Positions 19,301 to 27,359 are shown, counted from the first letter of the stretch. The stretch: DNA of 64,000 bases from an uncultured Anaeroplasmataceae bacterium (GCA_947629825.1 CANRFF010000001.1:62001-126000), one strand, 5' to 3'. The notes: generated by a model from the letters alone, not told the origin. Made by a program: numbers and translations.

Positions 19301-19874
19301 TGGCGATCAACTTTCCGTTGCGGCTTTCACTTGCGAAGATACCACGAAACCAATGGTGGTGATTTTACCGAAATATGTTATGTTCCAGAATCGTGTGGAA
19401 ATCGTTCGGCAGATTGCTTCTTTCAAAAACGGAGATGATATTACTTCGGCATTCTATGCGGGAGGAACAAACGTAAATCAAACGCTCAAAGCCATCTTCT
19501 TTAACGACGGGTTAATTTCGATCGGTGGAAACGCATTTAAGAATTGTTCGGCATTGACAGATGTGTATTTTTCCGCAACGGTTACGGATCTGACCCAAAA
19601 TGACAAAGGTGAAATCGATTCGTTCTATTACAATACGGGCAATTCGAATCAGGATAAAGCTCATGCGGAAGCGTTACGGTTCCACTTTGGTGTTGATTCT
19701 TCTTTGAAGAGTTTATATGATCAGAAGAAGTGGTTGGCTTGTAAAACCATTTTATCCAGTTATTATTACGGAACCAGCAAATCGGGTTGGTGGGAAAGTT
19801 ATAACTACGATCATTCCGATACCTTTGATGTTTCCATGGCGGAACTGATTCGTCAACAATCGATGTTTGCTTAA
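13332..19874 (+). CDS. Giant membrane-anchored repeat protein (LolA-like modules, InlB and BspA repeats)
   Basis: 2180 residues. A signal anchor spans residues about 4-27, followed by an extracellular-type chain. Residues about 60-290 are a unique region. From about 306 to 1490 I see at least six divergent modules of 190-250 residues, each with a [IVL]-Y-[LI] strand followed by alternating hydrophobic strands and an L-x-x-L-[IL]-x-x-[IL] helix (motif near 450, 562, 750, 975, 1200 and 1460). The long amphipathic beta pattern recalls LolA/LppX-like lipid-binding sheets, but that is inference. InlB-type repeats (G-W-Y-T-D-x-x-Y... L-Y-A-K-W) follow at about 1693-1740 and 1775-1817, and one BspA repeat (I-G-G-N-A-F-K-N-C) at about 2049-2085. 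There is no sortase signal. Own strong promoter and terminator. Function unknown; surface adhesion or binding of hydrophobic ligands are candidates. Confidence 0.8.
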   Translation: MKKKIIFLSIFIVVLLLGGVGIFFITQFNKKPITWADVEAKYKTTLTEVPTDGSTPNDHTSMENVAYFLWKIENTENFASTTTGTAMSAGQKQEIYNKRVVTKERQMIDTVSTGVITTGKQKYFLDGKVLLRDFKSKDGDQITWKNDAPECITNKGYISRYGWLPTQCTAYIICQETVLEYSELTVLDNGLYSISLSLNPNEEYAPFWYQREVAENASAKGKPKFSSISVEYIFDDAWVVHEVHTQEKYNITPGAFPMPVDCTTNVVEVFDYDHPQLNAEDVAWFKPYESMEPTDGEVEVSDPTALEYITKALISADGSDAKFDVNIQLNEQQLSGKLALNLADLNNINLKFSLDKLNVHFQDQTIYLDMNQVKLKTTTAGITDLLAPVLESLTASETEDSSSESLDLAAIMQDFDSAEMTVSEQHISISVKLHLLGMEVPLSFEISKNNDQYQMESIAGSLEVSSVHIGLSLTKNDSLEFAAVQGEYCDISNLKFMVDDVVSILQNGVAELEVSGAYRDISVSGNILLDFQDGLSLTADVCLGYQKINEQLVISYQKDWVYLDYRSVHIKVQTSQLMDLLSDFGIEFDPSSFSLDINQVLNTVLSIDYSVLLENLIISENGVDISLGLSALFENLETLHLVIENTDAGFDIKANYFDLQAKVQAHTDREVVIDDTQYSTVDVLLDSVAYLGKLINKESIRIDIHQATAQIKLKEKTYPIVLNASVDLVLKEGTYDVLGVFDVTVTDQMYSFRVCVLDNVLYLSFEEEVIALSLDELDSLIEEISARLQPVLNSSGSSDSQSTFSLDFLDQLTIGNNSISFNHLFEDAFNIALTLSLAKDESDVATELLGTLAGNYRETVTFSLPITVRKSSGVVIEVPTGTMVNQEDLLVLIDNIVYLLEMIGKESIHLDLNETTVTLSEKSETLKLSGAVDLVLVDRKYQLSGTIDFVGFGIQLSVGIVLVDQDLYLTVSHQNIHLKINELETFVDQLVSKINQMIEQINSIGNKNIAPMELDFDFGPLNFEFIKSLTLTANSLSLENVLGLGLNVGLMFGLITSQDQTLFSATLSGLYKDQVQFEIPFTLGKSALQKVVVPTTNLIEPEDLLQLCDHAIRLLNIANEKSFVLDLDLSVTDSGFLKMSITGTAEILVYPNGKFDLEANVIIEEFEKTQERKGYHNVHLILLTKEGQANAQGKDVASYENDMLYITYGNNSEDLNSQIKVYTPVRTILDIVDTLTKLLGIDLSFADGLLSEGQEELNIGDLSKLFQKEESEEEKEPMNLSDLLCGISVTSSGLEVVLNGQFLQENLPADQNITVTLNLEETDHSKAALTLKNLYTAYQNELHYTKIDINGITLKKEEVKIDAPEQLDGWYDIGDIDLLVNGLVTTATFKDFAIEGTVSLNAIGIVNVSIPIQIYVKVDDNAAPIVYAHMDMGSLGVGSIIISAKQVYIYYYDGFVYIDRREGKTGTGDRYQIKISYETFLSDIPYYLLSYAMNVGDSIMKLINGAESPEGYQPDAGKIVTQYSSQASQDKASFTFALDMGELTGNTDLGVLQATLGLIPVVVEETGSEIRTALSLNSIDNFSFIMVNAIDLKSDSLKITNIKEKDGYNRVEEIVISGQFLKDFVKSYTDSYQYEVDLSYKNGKFDGKAEHTVFFYPQSDLFPQLFTDYDYSFKGQTGSLFTYPSDLSADHTGYVANSLEVDGEYYHLVGWYTDSEYSQLFEDNLIPNKNLKLYAKWEKMHRLEIVDEFGVGLTQEAYTGQSIKEFYQLYSTTTDSFGNSYHFVGFSLEANGALISPDFTMPNGDLVLYIVWEKITYRLYVDENFVKVLSLTDDTAISELTEEIYEIENVTEGQENRFYGYRKETLTPKFLLEKCSSFAKYEGAFADLYLTVQKDREGYYRYTFDYQMKFTDQKYVSVALPIGEEISAEELPQGVYRDDNGVYNINYWYNDSGELDQFGKFHSSETSLPQSNQTWKAVYATCEYLSYTMVGDQLSVAAFTCEDTTKPMVVILPKYVMFQNRVEIVRQIASFKNGDDITSAFYAGGTNVNQTLKAIFFNDGLISIGGNAFKNCSALTDVYFSATVTDLTQNDKGEIDSFYYNTGNSNQDKAHAEALRFHFGVDSSLKSLYDQKKWLACKTILSSYYYGTSKSGWWESYNYDHSDTFDVSMAELIRQQSMFA

Positions 19875-19900
19875 AAAGGGTGCATTTTATGCATCCTTTT
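19874..19900 (+). terminator. Intrinsic terminator after the giant surface protein
   Basis: Twelve-base arms AAAAGGGTGCAT / ATGCATCCTTTT (one G-T pair) with a TTT loop. The T-tract is short (the arm ends in TTTT, then GTGTT), and a TATAAT at 19905-19910 directly behind it may be the -10 of the next operon. Confidence 0.8.
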
Positions 19901-19936
19901 GTGTTATAATGAAAGAAAAAGAAGTGGGGAGTTTTT

Positions 19937-20566
19937 ATGTTGTTGGATTATCATGAAATGTTGGAATATGTCAAAGAGGTGTTGGTTCAAAGAGAAGGAA
20001 TCAAATCGCGTCATCCGTATATGACTTTCCGGGATCGTTTTTTACATATCAAACGGACTTATTTATGGGCACAAAGAATTATGGAAGGGATGACCGATGT
20101 GCATAAAGAAGCGGTATTGACTGCCGCCATTTTCCATGATGTCGGATATGCCAAAGAGATGACGGGAGATCATGCGGTCATCGGTGCGCAGATTTTTGAA
20201 GACTATGCCGGAAAACAATCGTGGGAAGAATCATTTATTCAAGAAGTTTCGATGTTGATTCAAAAACATTCTCATAAAGAACTATTGTCGGATCCGAAGA
20301 CATCGAAAGAGTTGATTTTATTGATGGAAGCCGATCTTTTGGATGAAGAGGGGGCATTGGGGTTGGCTTTTGATTTATTGACTGAGGGAGCGAAAAAACC
20401 GACTTCCTATGAAGCGGTTTTCAATGAAATTATGAGACATTCGGCGCATATTTTAACGCAAAATTATATGGTGACGGAAAAAGCCAAGAAATATTGGGAA
20501 GAAAAGAAAGAATTGATTCGACTGTTTCTGGAAGAATTAAAATTCGATTTAGGGATGACGGAATGA
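19937..20566 (+). CDS. HD-domain metal-dependent phosphohydrolase
   Basis: 209 residues. HD superfamily ligands are visible: H37, the H67-D68 doublet in A-A-I-F-H-D-V-G, H79 in G-D-H, H111/H113, and D133 in M-E-A-D-L-L. Members hydrolyse phosphate esters of nucleotides or other small molecules; substrate here cannot be told. A GGGGAG site precedes the ATG. The stop overlaps the trmFO start (ATGA), so the two are translationally coupled in an operon of HD protein, trmFO and xerC. Confidence 0.85.
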   Translation: MLLDYHEMLEYVKEVLVQREGIKSRHPYMTFRDRFLHIKRTYLWAQRIMEGMTDVHKEAVLTAAIFHDVGYAKEMTGDHAVIGAQIFEDYAGKQSWEESFIQEVSMLIQKHSHKELLSDPKTSKELILLMEADLLDEEGALGLAFDLLTEGAKKPTSYEAVFNEIMRHSAHILTQNYMVTEKAKKYWEEKKELIRLFLEELKFDLGMTE

Positions 20567-21849
20567 AAATCAGAATTATCGGTGCCGGTCTTGCCGGCTG
20601 TGAGGCTTGTTATTATCTGGCGAAAAAAGGATATCAAATCGAACTTTATGAAATGCGACCGCAAAAAATGACTCCGGCGCATAAAACGGATTTATTTGCC
20701 GAGTTGGTATGTTCGAACAGTTTAAGAAGCGACTCTTTGGAAAATGCCTGCGGGATTTTGAAAAAGGAAATGGAATTATGGGATTCGCTTGTTATCAAGA
20801 GTGCCCGAAAGAATGCTGTTCTTGCGGGAGGGGCGTTGGCAGTGGATCGTATGGGATATGCTCATATGGTAACGGACATCATCAAAAGTTTTTCCAATGT
20901 GGAAATTCATCATGAAGAAGTTGAAAAGATCGATCCTCTTGTCCCGACCATCATTGCGACGGGTCCTTTGACTTCCGGGAGTTTGTGTGAAGAAATCAAG
21001 CGTCTGTTCGGCGAAGATCAATTTTATTTTTTCGATGCGCAAGCGCCGATCATTTATGCGGATTCCATCGATATGGATAAGGTTTATCTAAAATCCAGAT
21101 ATGACAAAGGAATTGCATCGTATTTGAATTGCCCGTTTACGGAAGAAGAATTTCATCGTTTTTACGAAGAGCTGATTCATGCCGAATGTATTGAGCCGAA
21201 AGACTTCGAGTTGAAAGTTTTCGAAGGTTGTATGCCGATTGAAATTATGGCCAAAAGAGGGCCTCAGACGCTGACGTTCGGGCCGATGAAACCGGTGGGA
21301 TTGGAAACGGAACAAGGCCGTCCCTATGCGGTGGTTCAACTGCGACAGGATGACGCTTTAAAAAGTATGTACAATCTCGTCGGGTTTCAGACTCATTTGA
21401 CTTTTCCGGAACAAGACCGTGTTTTTCGGATGATTCCCGGGTTGGAGCATGCCCGCTTTGCCAAACATGGAAGAATGCATAAAAATACTTATATCAATGC
21501 GCCTAAAATTTTAAATCCGACCTATCAGACCAAGAAGTATCCGAATATCTTTTTTGCCGGTCAAATCAGCGGTGTGGAAGGGTATGTCGAATCGGCGGCA
21601 AGCGGTATTTATGCGGGAATCAATATGGATCGGTTCCTGCAAAACAAAGAGCCGGTGATCTTGCCGAAAAGTACGGTTATGGGAAGTATGTCTCTTTATA
21701 TTTGTCAAGCCGATCCGGATCATTTTCAGCCGATGAATGCCAATTTCGGTTTGTTGGAAGAACTTCCTCCGCACAAAAAGAAAGAACGCAAACAAAAATA
21801 TGCTCAAAGAGCGTTGGAAACGATGGAAAAGGAGGTGTCGAAGTTATGA
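20563..21849 (+). CDS. trmFO: tRNA uracil-54 methyltransferase, folate- and FAD-dependent
   Basis: 428 residues from ATG 20563 (the longer frame from 20494 lies within the HD gene). TrmFO makes ribothymidine at position 54 of the tRNA T-loop using methylenetetrahydrofolate and FAD. The N-terminal dinucleotide fold reads [10 protein letters not shown] with E-M-R-P soon after, and the family motifs C-S-N-S-L-R-S, T-G-P-L-T-S and G-Q-I-S-G-V-E-G-Y are present. Length is normal. It is flanked by the HD gene and by xerC, the latter the classical gid-codV order of Firmicutes. Four-base overlaps on both sides. Confidence 0.96.
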   Translation: MKIRIIGAGLAGCEACYYLAKKGYQIELYEMRPQKMTPAHKTDLFAELVCSNSLRSDSLENACGILKKEMELWDSLVIKSARKNAVLAGGALAVDRMGYAHMVTDIIKSFSNVEIHHEEVEKIDPLVPTIIATGPLTSGSLCEEIKRLFGEDQFYFFDAQAPIIYADSIDMDKVYLKSRYDKGIASYLNCPFTEEEFHRFYEELIHAECIEPKDFELKVFEGCMPIEIMAKRGPQTLTFGPMKPVGLETEQGRPYAVVQLRQDDALKSMYNLVGFQTHLTFPEQDRVFRMIPGLEHARFAKHGRMHKNTYINAPKILNPTYQTKKYPNIFFAGQISGVEGYVESAASGIYAGINMDRFLQNKEPVILPKSTVMGSMSLYICQADPDHFQPMNANFGLLEELPPHKKKERKQKYAQRALETMEKEVSKL

Positions 21850-22775
21850 TGACCAATGAGGAATCCATTTTGAAATTTGTCGATTATTTGGAAAATGTAA
21901 AAGGGTATTCCCGATATACGATTCAAAGTTATCGAAAAGATATCGAAGATTTTTTGTCTTTTATTTTGTCGGAACAACTGGCTCCGGATTTATTTCATTT
22001 CCGCACCAATCGAATCTGCAAGAACTATATCGCCTATTTGTCGTCTACGAATCTGGCATCTTCCAGTATTCATCGCAAACTGTCGTCTCTTAGAAGTTTT
22101 TATGAATTTTTAATGAAAGAAAAAGCAGTATCTGTCAACTATTTCGAAGAAGTCAGTGCTCCCAAAATTCCCAAAAGACTTCCGAAGACCATCAAAGAGT
22201 CGGAAATTATGATGTTGTTTGACGCTTGCGATCTGACGACGGCGTTGGGATATCGAAACTATTGTATTTTGGAAGTTTTGTATGGATGTGGTTTACGGGT
22301 CAGCGAACTTTGCGGGTTGGAAGTGAAAGATATTGATTTTGCCGACTTGTCCATAGTGGTACACGGAAAAGGAAGTAAGGACCGGATTGTACTGATGTAT
22401 GAGGAAATGGCCGATCATCTGCGACATTATATCAGCACATTTCGTTTGGATTTGTTGTATCGATCGGATCAAGAAGAAAATCGTCATGTTTTTTTAAATA
22501 AAAACGGAACCAGTCTGACACCGAGAGGAGTTCGGGTTATTTTGAATGGTCTGATTGAAAAATGCGGAGAAACTTTTCATTTGTCCCCGCATATGCTTCG
22601 TCACAGTTTTGCGACGGCACTTTTAAATCATGGGGCCGATATGAGAAGCGTTCAGGAACTTTTGGGACATGAAAATTTATCTACGACTCAGATTTATACT
22701 CACGTTACTTTCGAAAGCGTGAAAAAATCGTATGCCCTTGCACATCCCAGGGCAAATGCCAAAGAAAAATCATAA
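21846..22775 (+). CDS. xerC: Tyrosine recombinase XerC/CodV type
   Basis: 309 residues from ATG 21846 (GGAGGTG site; overlaps trmFO by 4 bases; an ATG at 21849 is the alternative). The N-terminal SAM-like core-binding domain (residues 1-95) precedes the catalytic domain with all residues present: R151, K175, H249-x-x-R252, H275 and the nucleophile Y284. XerC with XerD resolves chromosome dimers at dif. The housekeeping position behind trmFO and the absence of any att-like repeats or phage genes argue against an integrase of a mobile element. Confidence 0.93.
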   Translation: MMTNEESILKFVDYLENVKGYSRYTIQSYRKDIEDFLSFILSEQLAPDLFHFRTNRICKNYIAYLSSTNLASSSIHRKLSSLRSFYEFLMKEKAVSVNYFEEVSAPKIPKRLPKTIKESEIMMLFDACDLTTALGYRNYCILEVLYGCGLRVSELCGLEVKDIDFADLSIVVHGKGSKDRIVLMYEEMADHLRHYISTFRLDLLYRSDQEENRHVFLNKNGTSLTPRGVRVILNGLIEKCGETFHLSPHMLRHSFATALLNHGADMRSVQELLGHENLSTTQIYTHVTFESVKKSYALAHPRANAKEKS

Positions 22776-22782
22776 ATATCAT

Positions 22783-22815
22783 GGGGATTTTATCCAAAGG
22801 ATAAGTCCCTTTTTC
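22783..22815 (+). terminator. Intrinsic terminator after xerC
   Basis: Hairpin TTATCC-AAA-GGATAA extended by GGGGA / TCCC around a small internal loop, followed by TTTTT. Confidence 0.8.
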
Positions 22816-22817
22816 TA

Positions 22818-22846
22818 TTGACAATTGATGTTTTTTGTTTTATTAT
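22818..22846 (+). promoter_or_regulatory. Promoter of the riboswitch-ATPase unit
   Basis: TTGACA at 22818-22823, 17-base spacer, TATTAT at 22841-22846; transcription would begin at about 22853, immediately before the aptamer. Confidence 0.85.
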
Positions 22847-22852
22847 CTTATT

Positions 22853-23003
22853 ATCTTAAGGGAGTAGATGACCTTTCAGCAGAGGTGGTTAACTTCGTCA
22901 GGACGATTTCATCCGGAGTAATCTTAAACATCAAGACTTAAGTATAGGAGTACTATGCTTGTCTTGATGGTGTACAGACAGGCAAAACAGCCTGTATTTT
23001 TAT
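22853..23003 (+). promoter_or_regulatory. yybP-ykoY-type manganese riboswitch with terminator switch
   Basis: Aptamer 22855-22942. The outer stem pairs CTTAAG (22855-22860) with CTTAAG (22937-22942). The conserved loop strand GGGAGTAG (22860-22867) faces CAAGAC (22932-22937), and GATG pairs with CATC (22929-22932), as in the Mn-binding L1 of the yybP-ykoY class. Downstream, a terminator ACAGGC / GCCTGT with a T-rich tail sits at 22978-23003. CTTGTCT (22958-22964) can pair with AGACAGG (22976-22982) and block the terminator; GTCTTGATG (22961-22969) can instead pair with CATCAAGAC (22929-22937), which belongs to the aptamer. The predicted logic is therefore metal bound, anti-terminator free, gene on. 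Class assignment is by recalled consensus and controlled gene type. Confidence 0.82.
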
Positions 23004-23028
23004 TTTAAAAAAGCGGAGGAAAAGATTT

Positions 23029-25779
23029 ATGCAAAAAGAAAAACAACCGTATGAACAGTTAAGTGCAGACGCCACAAGAACGGTTTTGGAAACAGATTTC
23101 AATGAAGGTTTGAGTAGTGAAGAATCGGCTTTCAGACGAAATCGGTACGGACGGAATGAGTTGGTTGAAAAAAAGCGGAAGTCATGGTTTGCGATTTTTT
23201 TGGGAGAATTGAATAATCCGATGATTTTCGTGTTATTTTCGGCGATTGCCGTAACGATTGGCGTTTCGATTTATGATACGATCAATGCGATCAAATCGGG
23301 AGAACATTTCAATTTCATCACTACCGGTGATTGGCCGGATGTGATCATCATTTTGGCGGTAATCCTATTAAATGCCGTGATCGGAACGATTCAGGAATTG
23401 AAAGCGGAAACATCTTTGGACGCTTTAAAGAAAATGTCTTCACCGGAAAGTACGGTTATTCGGGATGGCAAAAGAGGTAAAGTGAAATCAAGCGAATTGG
23501 TCATCGGCGACATAGTTGTCTTAGAAGAAGGAGATACCGTCGGAGCGGATTTACGTCTTTTTCAAACGGTAAACTTGAAAATCAATGAATCTTCTTTGAC
23601 GGGGGAATCCGTCCCGGTTGAAAAAGATGCATCAATTGTTTTCAGTTCGGAAGTAGGTATCGGAGACAAAGTCAACTGTGCGTATATGTCAACTACGGTC
23701 AGTTACGGACGGGGAATGGGGATGGTAACAGCGACCGGAATGGATACGGAAATCGGGAATATCGCCAATGCTTTATCAGATACACCGGATGAAGATACTC
23801 CTTTACAAAAAGTACTTGCAAAACTTTCAAAAGTATTGGGACTTTTAACTTTGGCAATCGTTATTGTCGTATTACTTGTCGACATCATTTGGATTTGTGT
23901 AGATGGTAAAGCGACTTTCATTGAGGCTTATATTGAAGCTGTATTATCGGCAATTTCTTTAGCTGTGGCAGCCATACCTGAGGGTTTGCCTGCGGTGGTG
24001 ACCATTGTTTTGGCAATCGGAGTTCAAAGAATGGTCAAAGCGAATACCGTCGTCCGCAAACTTCCGAGTGTTGAAACGTTAGGAGCGGTAAGTGTCATTT
24101 GCTCTGATAAAACAGGTACTTTGACTCAAAATCGGATGACGGTTGTAGAGGCATATACGTTCCGAAAATATTATAAAGAAACGGATTTTTCCGCCCAATC
24201 GCCAAATGTGGATTTAAAGTTGTTGGCTAAAGGGATGAGTCTTTGTTCGAATGCGACGGTGGATGAAGGCTTATATGGGGATCCTACGGAGATCGCTTTG
24301 GTGGTCTTTGCAAATCAATTTGATTTCCGCAAACGGGATTTGGAAAATGAATTCCCGAGAGTTGCGGAGTTGCCTTTTGACAGTGTGCGTAAGATGATGT
24401 CAACAAAACATGAGTTTGACGGAAGAACTATAATCTATACCAAAGGTGCTTTGGATAGTATTTTAAAGCATACGACAAAGATTTTAGTAAATGGTGAAGT
24501 AAGACAAATCACCGATGAAGATATCAAAGAGATTTATAAAGCCAATAGTGAATTTTCCGATAAAGCCTTAAGAGTTTTAGCGTTAGCTTATAATAATTTT
24601 GAAGAAATCAAAGAAGAAGATTTGACATTTGTCGGTTTGGTGGCGATGATAGATCCGCCAAGAGCGGAAGCGAAACCGGCCGTTGCTCAGTTGAAACAAG
24701 CGGGGATTATCACGGTGATGATTACCGGAGATCATAAAGATACCGCTTTTGCCGTGGCCAAGGAATTGGGTATTTGCGAAAGTAAGGAACAATGTTTGAC
24801 GGGTGCGGATGTAGATAAATATACAGAGGATGAACTGAAAGAAGCTTGTCGTTATGTAAGAGTATTTGCGAGAGTTTCTCCCGATAATAAAGTTCAGATT
24901 GTTAAAGCATTCCAATCACTTGGTAATATTTGTGCCATGACCGGGGACGGAGTCAATGACGCTCCCAGTTTAAAAACGGCCGATATTGGTATTGCTATGG
25001 GAATTACGGGAACCGATGTTGCCAAGGGTGCTGCCGATATGGTTTTGACGGATGATAATTTTGCTTCGATTGAAAAAGCAGTGGAAGAAGGCCGTGGAAT
25101 TTATGCAAATATACGTAAGACGGTATTTTTCTTACTTGGAAGTAATATCGCAGAAGTTTTGGCCATGTTTATCATCATTTGTCTTGGTTTGAATGCCCCT
25201 TTGATTGCCATTCATCTTCTTTGGGTTAATTTAATTACGGACTCTTTGCCGGCAATCGCTTTAGGTATGCAACCGAAAGACCCGAATGGTATGAATGAAA
25301 AACCACGTCATCCGAAAGAAGGCATTTTTGCTCATGGCGGAATCAGTTTAACGTTGGGGTATGGAACGGTCATTATGATTTCCGTGTTGATTGCTTACTT
25401 TACTTGTGCATGGCTGAATGGGGTTACTTCTTTTGAAGAAATCAAAACTCTTTATGCGACCGATTCCGCAATGCTTCATCAAGCTCAGACGATGGCGTTC
25501 ACAACACTGGCTTTCAGCGAACTTTTCCATATGATTGGTATGAGTAATGTCAATAAGAGTTTCATTCATGTGTTCAAAGATAAGAATTATATGTTGTTTA
25601 TTGCTTTTATCGTAGCAGTCTTACTACAGTTGTTTGTAATCGAAACTCCGGGTGTCAGTGCAGTTTTTTCAACTTGTAACCTGAGTGGAACGGAGTGGCT
25701 GGTTACGGTTTGTCTTTCGGTTTTACCTTTAGTGATTCATGAACTGGTAGTTTTTGTCAAGTGGATCAAAAAACATTAA
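23029..25779 (+). CDS. P-type (P2) cation-exporting ATPase, riboswitch-controlled
   Basis: 916 residues. ATP-driven cation pump of the plasma membrane. The N-terminal cation-ATPase region comes first, then actuator motif T-G-E-S, the phosphorylation motif with D360-K-T-G-T, and the hinge motif T-G-D-G-V-N-D-A-P. Transport-site motifs match calcium-type P2A pumps: P-E-G-L-P-A in M4, S-N-I-A-E in M5 and N-L-I-T-D in M6. Length fits the family. Sequence alone says Ca2+, but the yybP-ykoY leader predicts induction by Mn2+, so a manganese (or Mn/Ca) exporter is the likely role; Lactococcus YoaB is the precedent. A strong GGAGG site precedes the ATG. No clear terminator follows. Confidence 0.93.
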   Translation: MQKEKQPYEQLSADATRTVLETDFNEGLSSEESAFRRNRYGRNELVEKKRKSWFAIFLGELNNPMIFVLFSAIAVTIGVSIYDTINAIKSGEHFNFITTGDWPDVIIILAVILLNAVIGTIQELKAETSLDALKKMSSPESTVIRDGKRGKVKSSELVIGDIVVLEEGDTVGADLRLFQTVNLKINESSLTGESVPVEKDASIVFSSEVGIGDKVNCAYMSTTVSYGRGMGMVTATGMDTEIGNIANALSDTPDEDTPLQKVLAKLSKVLGLLTLAIVIVVLLVDIIWICVDGKATFIEAYIEAVLSAISLAVAAIPEGLPAVVTIVLAIGVQRMVKANTVVRKLPSVETLGAVSVICSDKTGTLTQNRMTVVEAYTFRKYYKETDFSAQSPNVDLKLLAKGMSLCSNATVDEGLYGDPTEIALVVFANQFDFRKRDLENEFPRVAELPFDSVRKMMSTKHEFDGRTIIYTKGALDSILKHTTKILVNGEVRQITDEDIKEIYKANSEFSDKALRVLALAYNNFEEIKEEDLTFVGLVAMIDPPRAEAKPAVAQLKQAGIITVMITGDHKDTAFAVAKELGICESKEQCLTGADVDKYTEDELKEACRYVRVFARVSPDNKVQIVKAFQSLGNICAMTGDGVNDAPSLKTADIGIAMGITGTDVAKGAADMVLTDDNFASIEKAVEEGRGIYANIRKTVFFLLGSNIAEVLAMFIIICLGLNAPLIAIHLLWVNLITDSLPAIALGMQPKDPNGMNEKPRHPKEGIFAHGGISLTLGYGTVIMISVLIAYFTCAWLNGVTSFEEIKTLYATDSAMLHQAQTMAFTTLAFSELFHMIGMSNVNKSFIHVFKDKNYMLFIAFIVAVLLQLFVIETPGVSAVFSTCNLSGTEWLVTVCLSVLPLVIHELVVFVKWIKKH

Positions 25780-25892
25780 AACTGAAAAGAGAATGGTGAT
25801 CTGTCGGAAAATGTGAGAAAAGAACATTTTTAAGAAGCCCATCAATTTTTTGTGTTTCTCTTTATAATTCTGAGGAGAAATGAATTGTTCTC

Positions 25893-25921
25893 TTGTATAA
25901 TCTGTGAAATTTTGATATAAT
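25893..25921 (+). promoter_or_regulatory. Promoter of the lipoprotein/ABC cluster
   Basis: TTGTAT at 25893-25898, 17-base spacer, TATAAT at 25916-25921, 31 bases before the first lipoprotein start. Confidence 0.7.
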
Positions 25922-25951
25922 ACTTTTGTTTTAGAAATGGAGTAGATGTGA

Positions 25952-26632
25952 ATGAAAAAAAGAGGTTGGATTGCGCTTTCCGTAACTTTGCTCTTGGCTT
26001 TGACGGCTTGCGGAAATTCCACAACAAGATTGACCATTGTCGATCAGCCGAGTACGGAAATCAAGAATACATTAAAATTGGAAGATGTTCAAAACGGAGT
26101 AAAAATCAATGCGAATTTAGATGAAAATTCCGAAACTTACGCTAAAGTTCAATTGGCGGAAAATCCGACGGGATCTTTATTTTACAGTCTTTCGAATTTA
26201 GATGAATATTTGGGAGACCATTTTAAAGAAGTAAGGCTCAATTCGTTGTTTTTCCGTGATTTTCCGTCTTCCGACGCAACGGCGTTTCTTACGGAAATGA
26301 ACAGTGCGGACTATGGCTTGAAAACAAAATCGATTTCCTTACCGGAAAATGATCGAAATCTTTTGGGAAATGTGGCGATTTCAACGACAGTTACCCCTCA
26401 AAAAGAATATCAAAAAGTGGACGGTAAACAAGCGGTTTTGGCGGTTGCGTATCTTCCGACGTATTGTACCTATGTGGAAAAATCGCAAGCCTATACGAAA
26501 GTCTTTTTCTTCGTACCGGTATACTACAGTTTTACTTATGTGTCTAACGGAGTTTTGGAAGATTCGGATTTTGCCGATATCCAGCACTATCAAATTGAAT
26601 TGACGGAGGGCTTATTGCCTCACGTAGAATAA
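25952..26632 (+). CDS. Putative lipoprotein (unknown function)
   Basis: 226 residues with a lipoprotein signal: K-K-R, a hydrophobic stretch and the lipobox L-T-A-C with the lipidated Cys at about residue 20. The mature part is beta-rich and soluble with no recognised domain. Probably tethered to the outer face of the membrane. A GGAG site lies at the usual distance. Followed by an inverted repeat and a second lipoprotein, so it may belong to the same envelope unit. Confidence 0.8.
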   Translation: MKKRGWIALSVTLLLALTACGNSTTRLTIVDQPSTEIKNTLKLEDVQNGVKINANLDENSETYAKVQLAENPTGSLFYSLSNLDEYLGDHFKEVRLNSLFFRDFPSSDATAFLTEMNSADYGLKTKSISLPENDRNLLGNVAISTTVTPQKEYQKVDGKQAVLAVAYLPTYCTYVEKSQAYTKVFFFVPVYYSFTYVSNGVLEDSDFADIQHYQIELTEGLLPHVE

Positions 26633-26640
26633 TGTTTTAT

Positions 26641-26704
26641 AAAGATGTTTTTCGTTTATAGTAAAGAGTTTATGAAGATATTTTGAAAAACATCTTTTTT
26701 TAAA
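26641..26704 (+). terminator. 13-bp inverted repeat with T-run, possible terminator
   Basis: AAAGATGTTTTTC (26641-26653) and its exact complement GAAAAACATCTTT (26685-26697) flank a 31-base A+T-rich loop and end in a T-run. The long loop is unusual for an intrinsic terminator. Confidence 0.55.
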
Positions 26705-26728
26705 TTATGGAAAAGGAGGCAAAATGAA

Positions 26729-27259
26729 ATGAAGAAAATATTTTTATCTGGGATATTGTTTTTTGTTTTGTTTTTGACTTCTTGTCATGAAGAGTCTGCT
26801 CTTTATAATCAAACCGAAACGCTGAATGAACTGCACGACTATTATTTTTATGTTTATGGAGATGAATTCACCGAAGAAGACGGAGGAGCATTTCCCGAAA
26901 ACTTTAAATATCAAATGACCGAACGGTTGGATATGGATTTTAATGAACCTCCGGAAGTTTTTCCCAAAGCGATTGTCGTTCATTGTTCGATTGACTACGA
27001 ACTTGCCAACGAACTCAATCAAGCGTATTTAAAAGGCTTTACGATTTTTTTCTTCCGTATCGGTCAAGATGATTGGAATCAAATCCGCTCAGAAGAGTTT
27101 GACTTTTATCGTCTTTACAACAGCGATTCTTACGAATATCCATTTTCCATTTACTATGATTATAACAGGTCGCTGATTTGTACCAGTGATGGGCAAACGA
27201 CAATAGAATTATTGTATTTGGCGGAGGTGTGGTTGAAAAATTACAGATATGAATTTTAA
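26729..27259 (+). CDS. Putative lipoprotein (unknown function)
   Basis: 176 residues with a short signal ending in the lipobox L-T-S-C (lipidated Cys at about residue 19). The mature chain is acidic and rich in aromatic residues (Tyr, Phe), with no domain I recognise. The start is the ATG after AAAGGAGGCAAAATGAA; the ATG embedded in that leader meets a stop at once. Sits in a run of exported proteins ahead of an ABC transporter. Confidence 0.75.
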   Translation: MKKIFLSGILFFVLFLTSCHEESALYNQTETLNELHDYYFYVYGDEFTEEDGGAFPENFKYQMTERLDMDFNEPPEVFPKAIVVHCSIDYELANELNQAYLKGFTIFFFRIGQDDWNQIRSEEFDFYRLYNSDSYEYPFSIYYDYNRSLICTSDGQTTIELLYLAEVWLKNYRYEF

Positions 27260-27359
27260 TATGTCTTTAAAAAAGTAATATTAACATAAATTTTGATAAA
27301 AATTCAAAAAAACGGGTGAATGATATGGCTTTGATTGGGAAAAAGGTTTAGGTGATAAA

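Noticed and set aside
21846-22775. Phage or island integrase
   Set aside because: Conserved trmFO-xerC order, four-base overlap with trmFO and no att-like repeats or phage genes point to the housekeeping recombinase.
25780-25892. Terminator after the P-type ATPase from AAAGAGAA / TTTCTCTTT complementarity
   Set aside because: The arms are separated by about 60 bases and no T-run follows, so it does not qualify as an intrinsic terminator.
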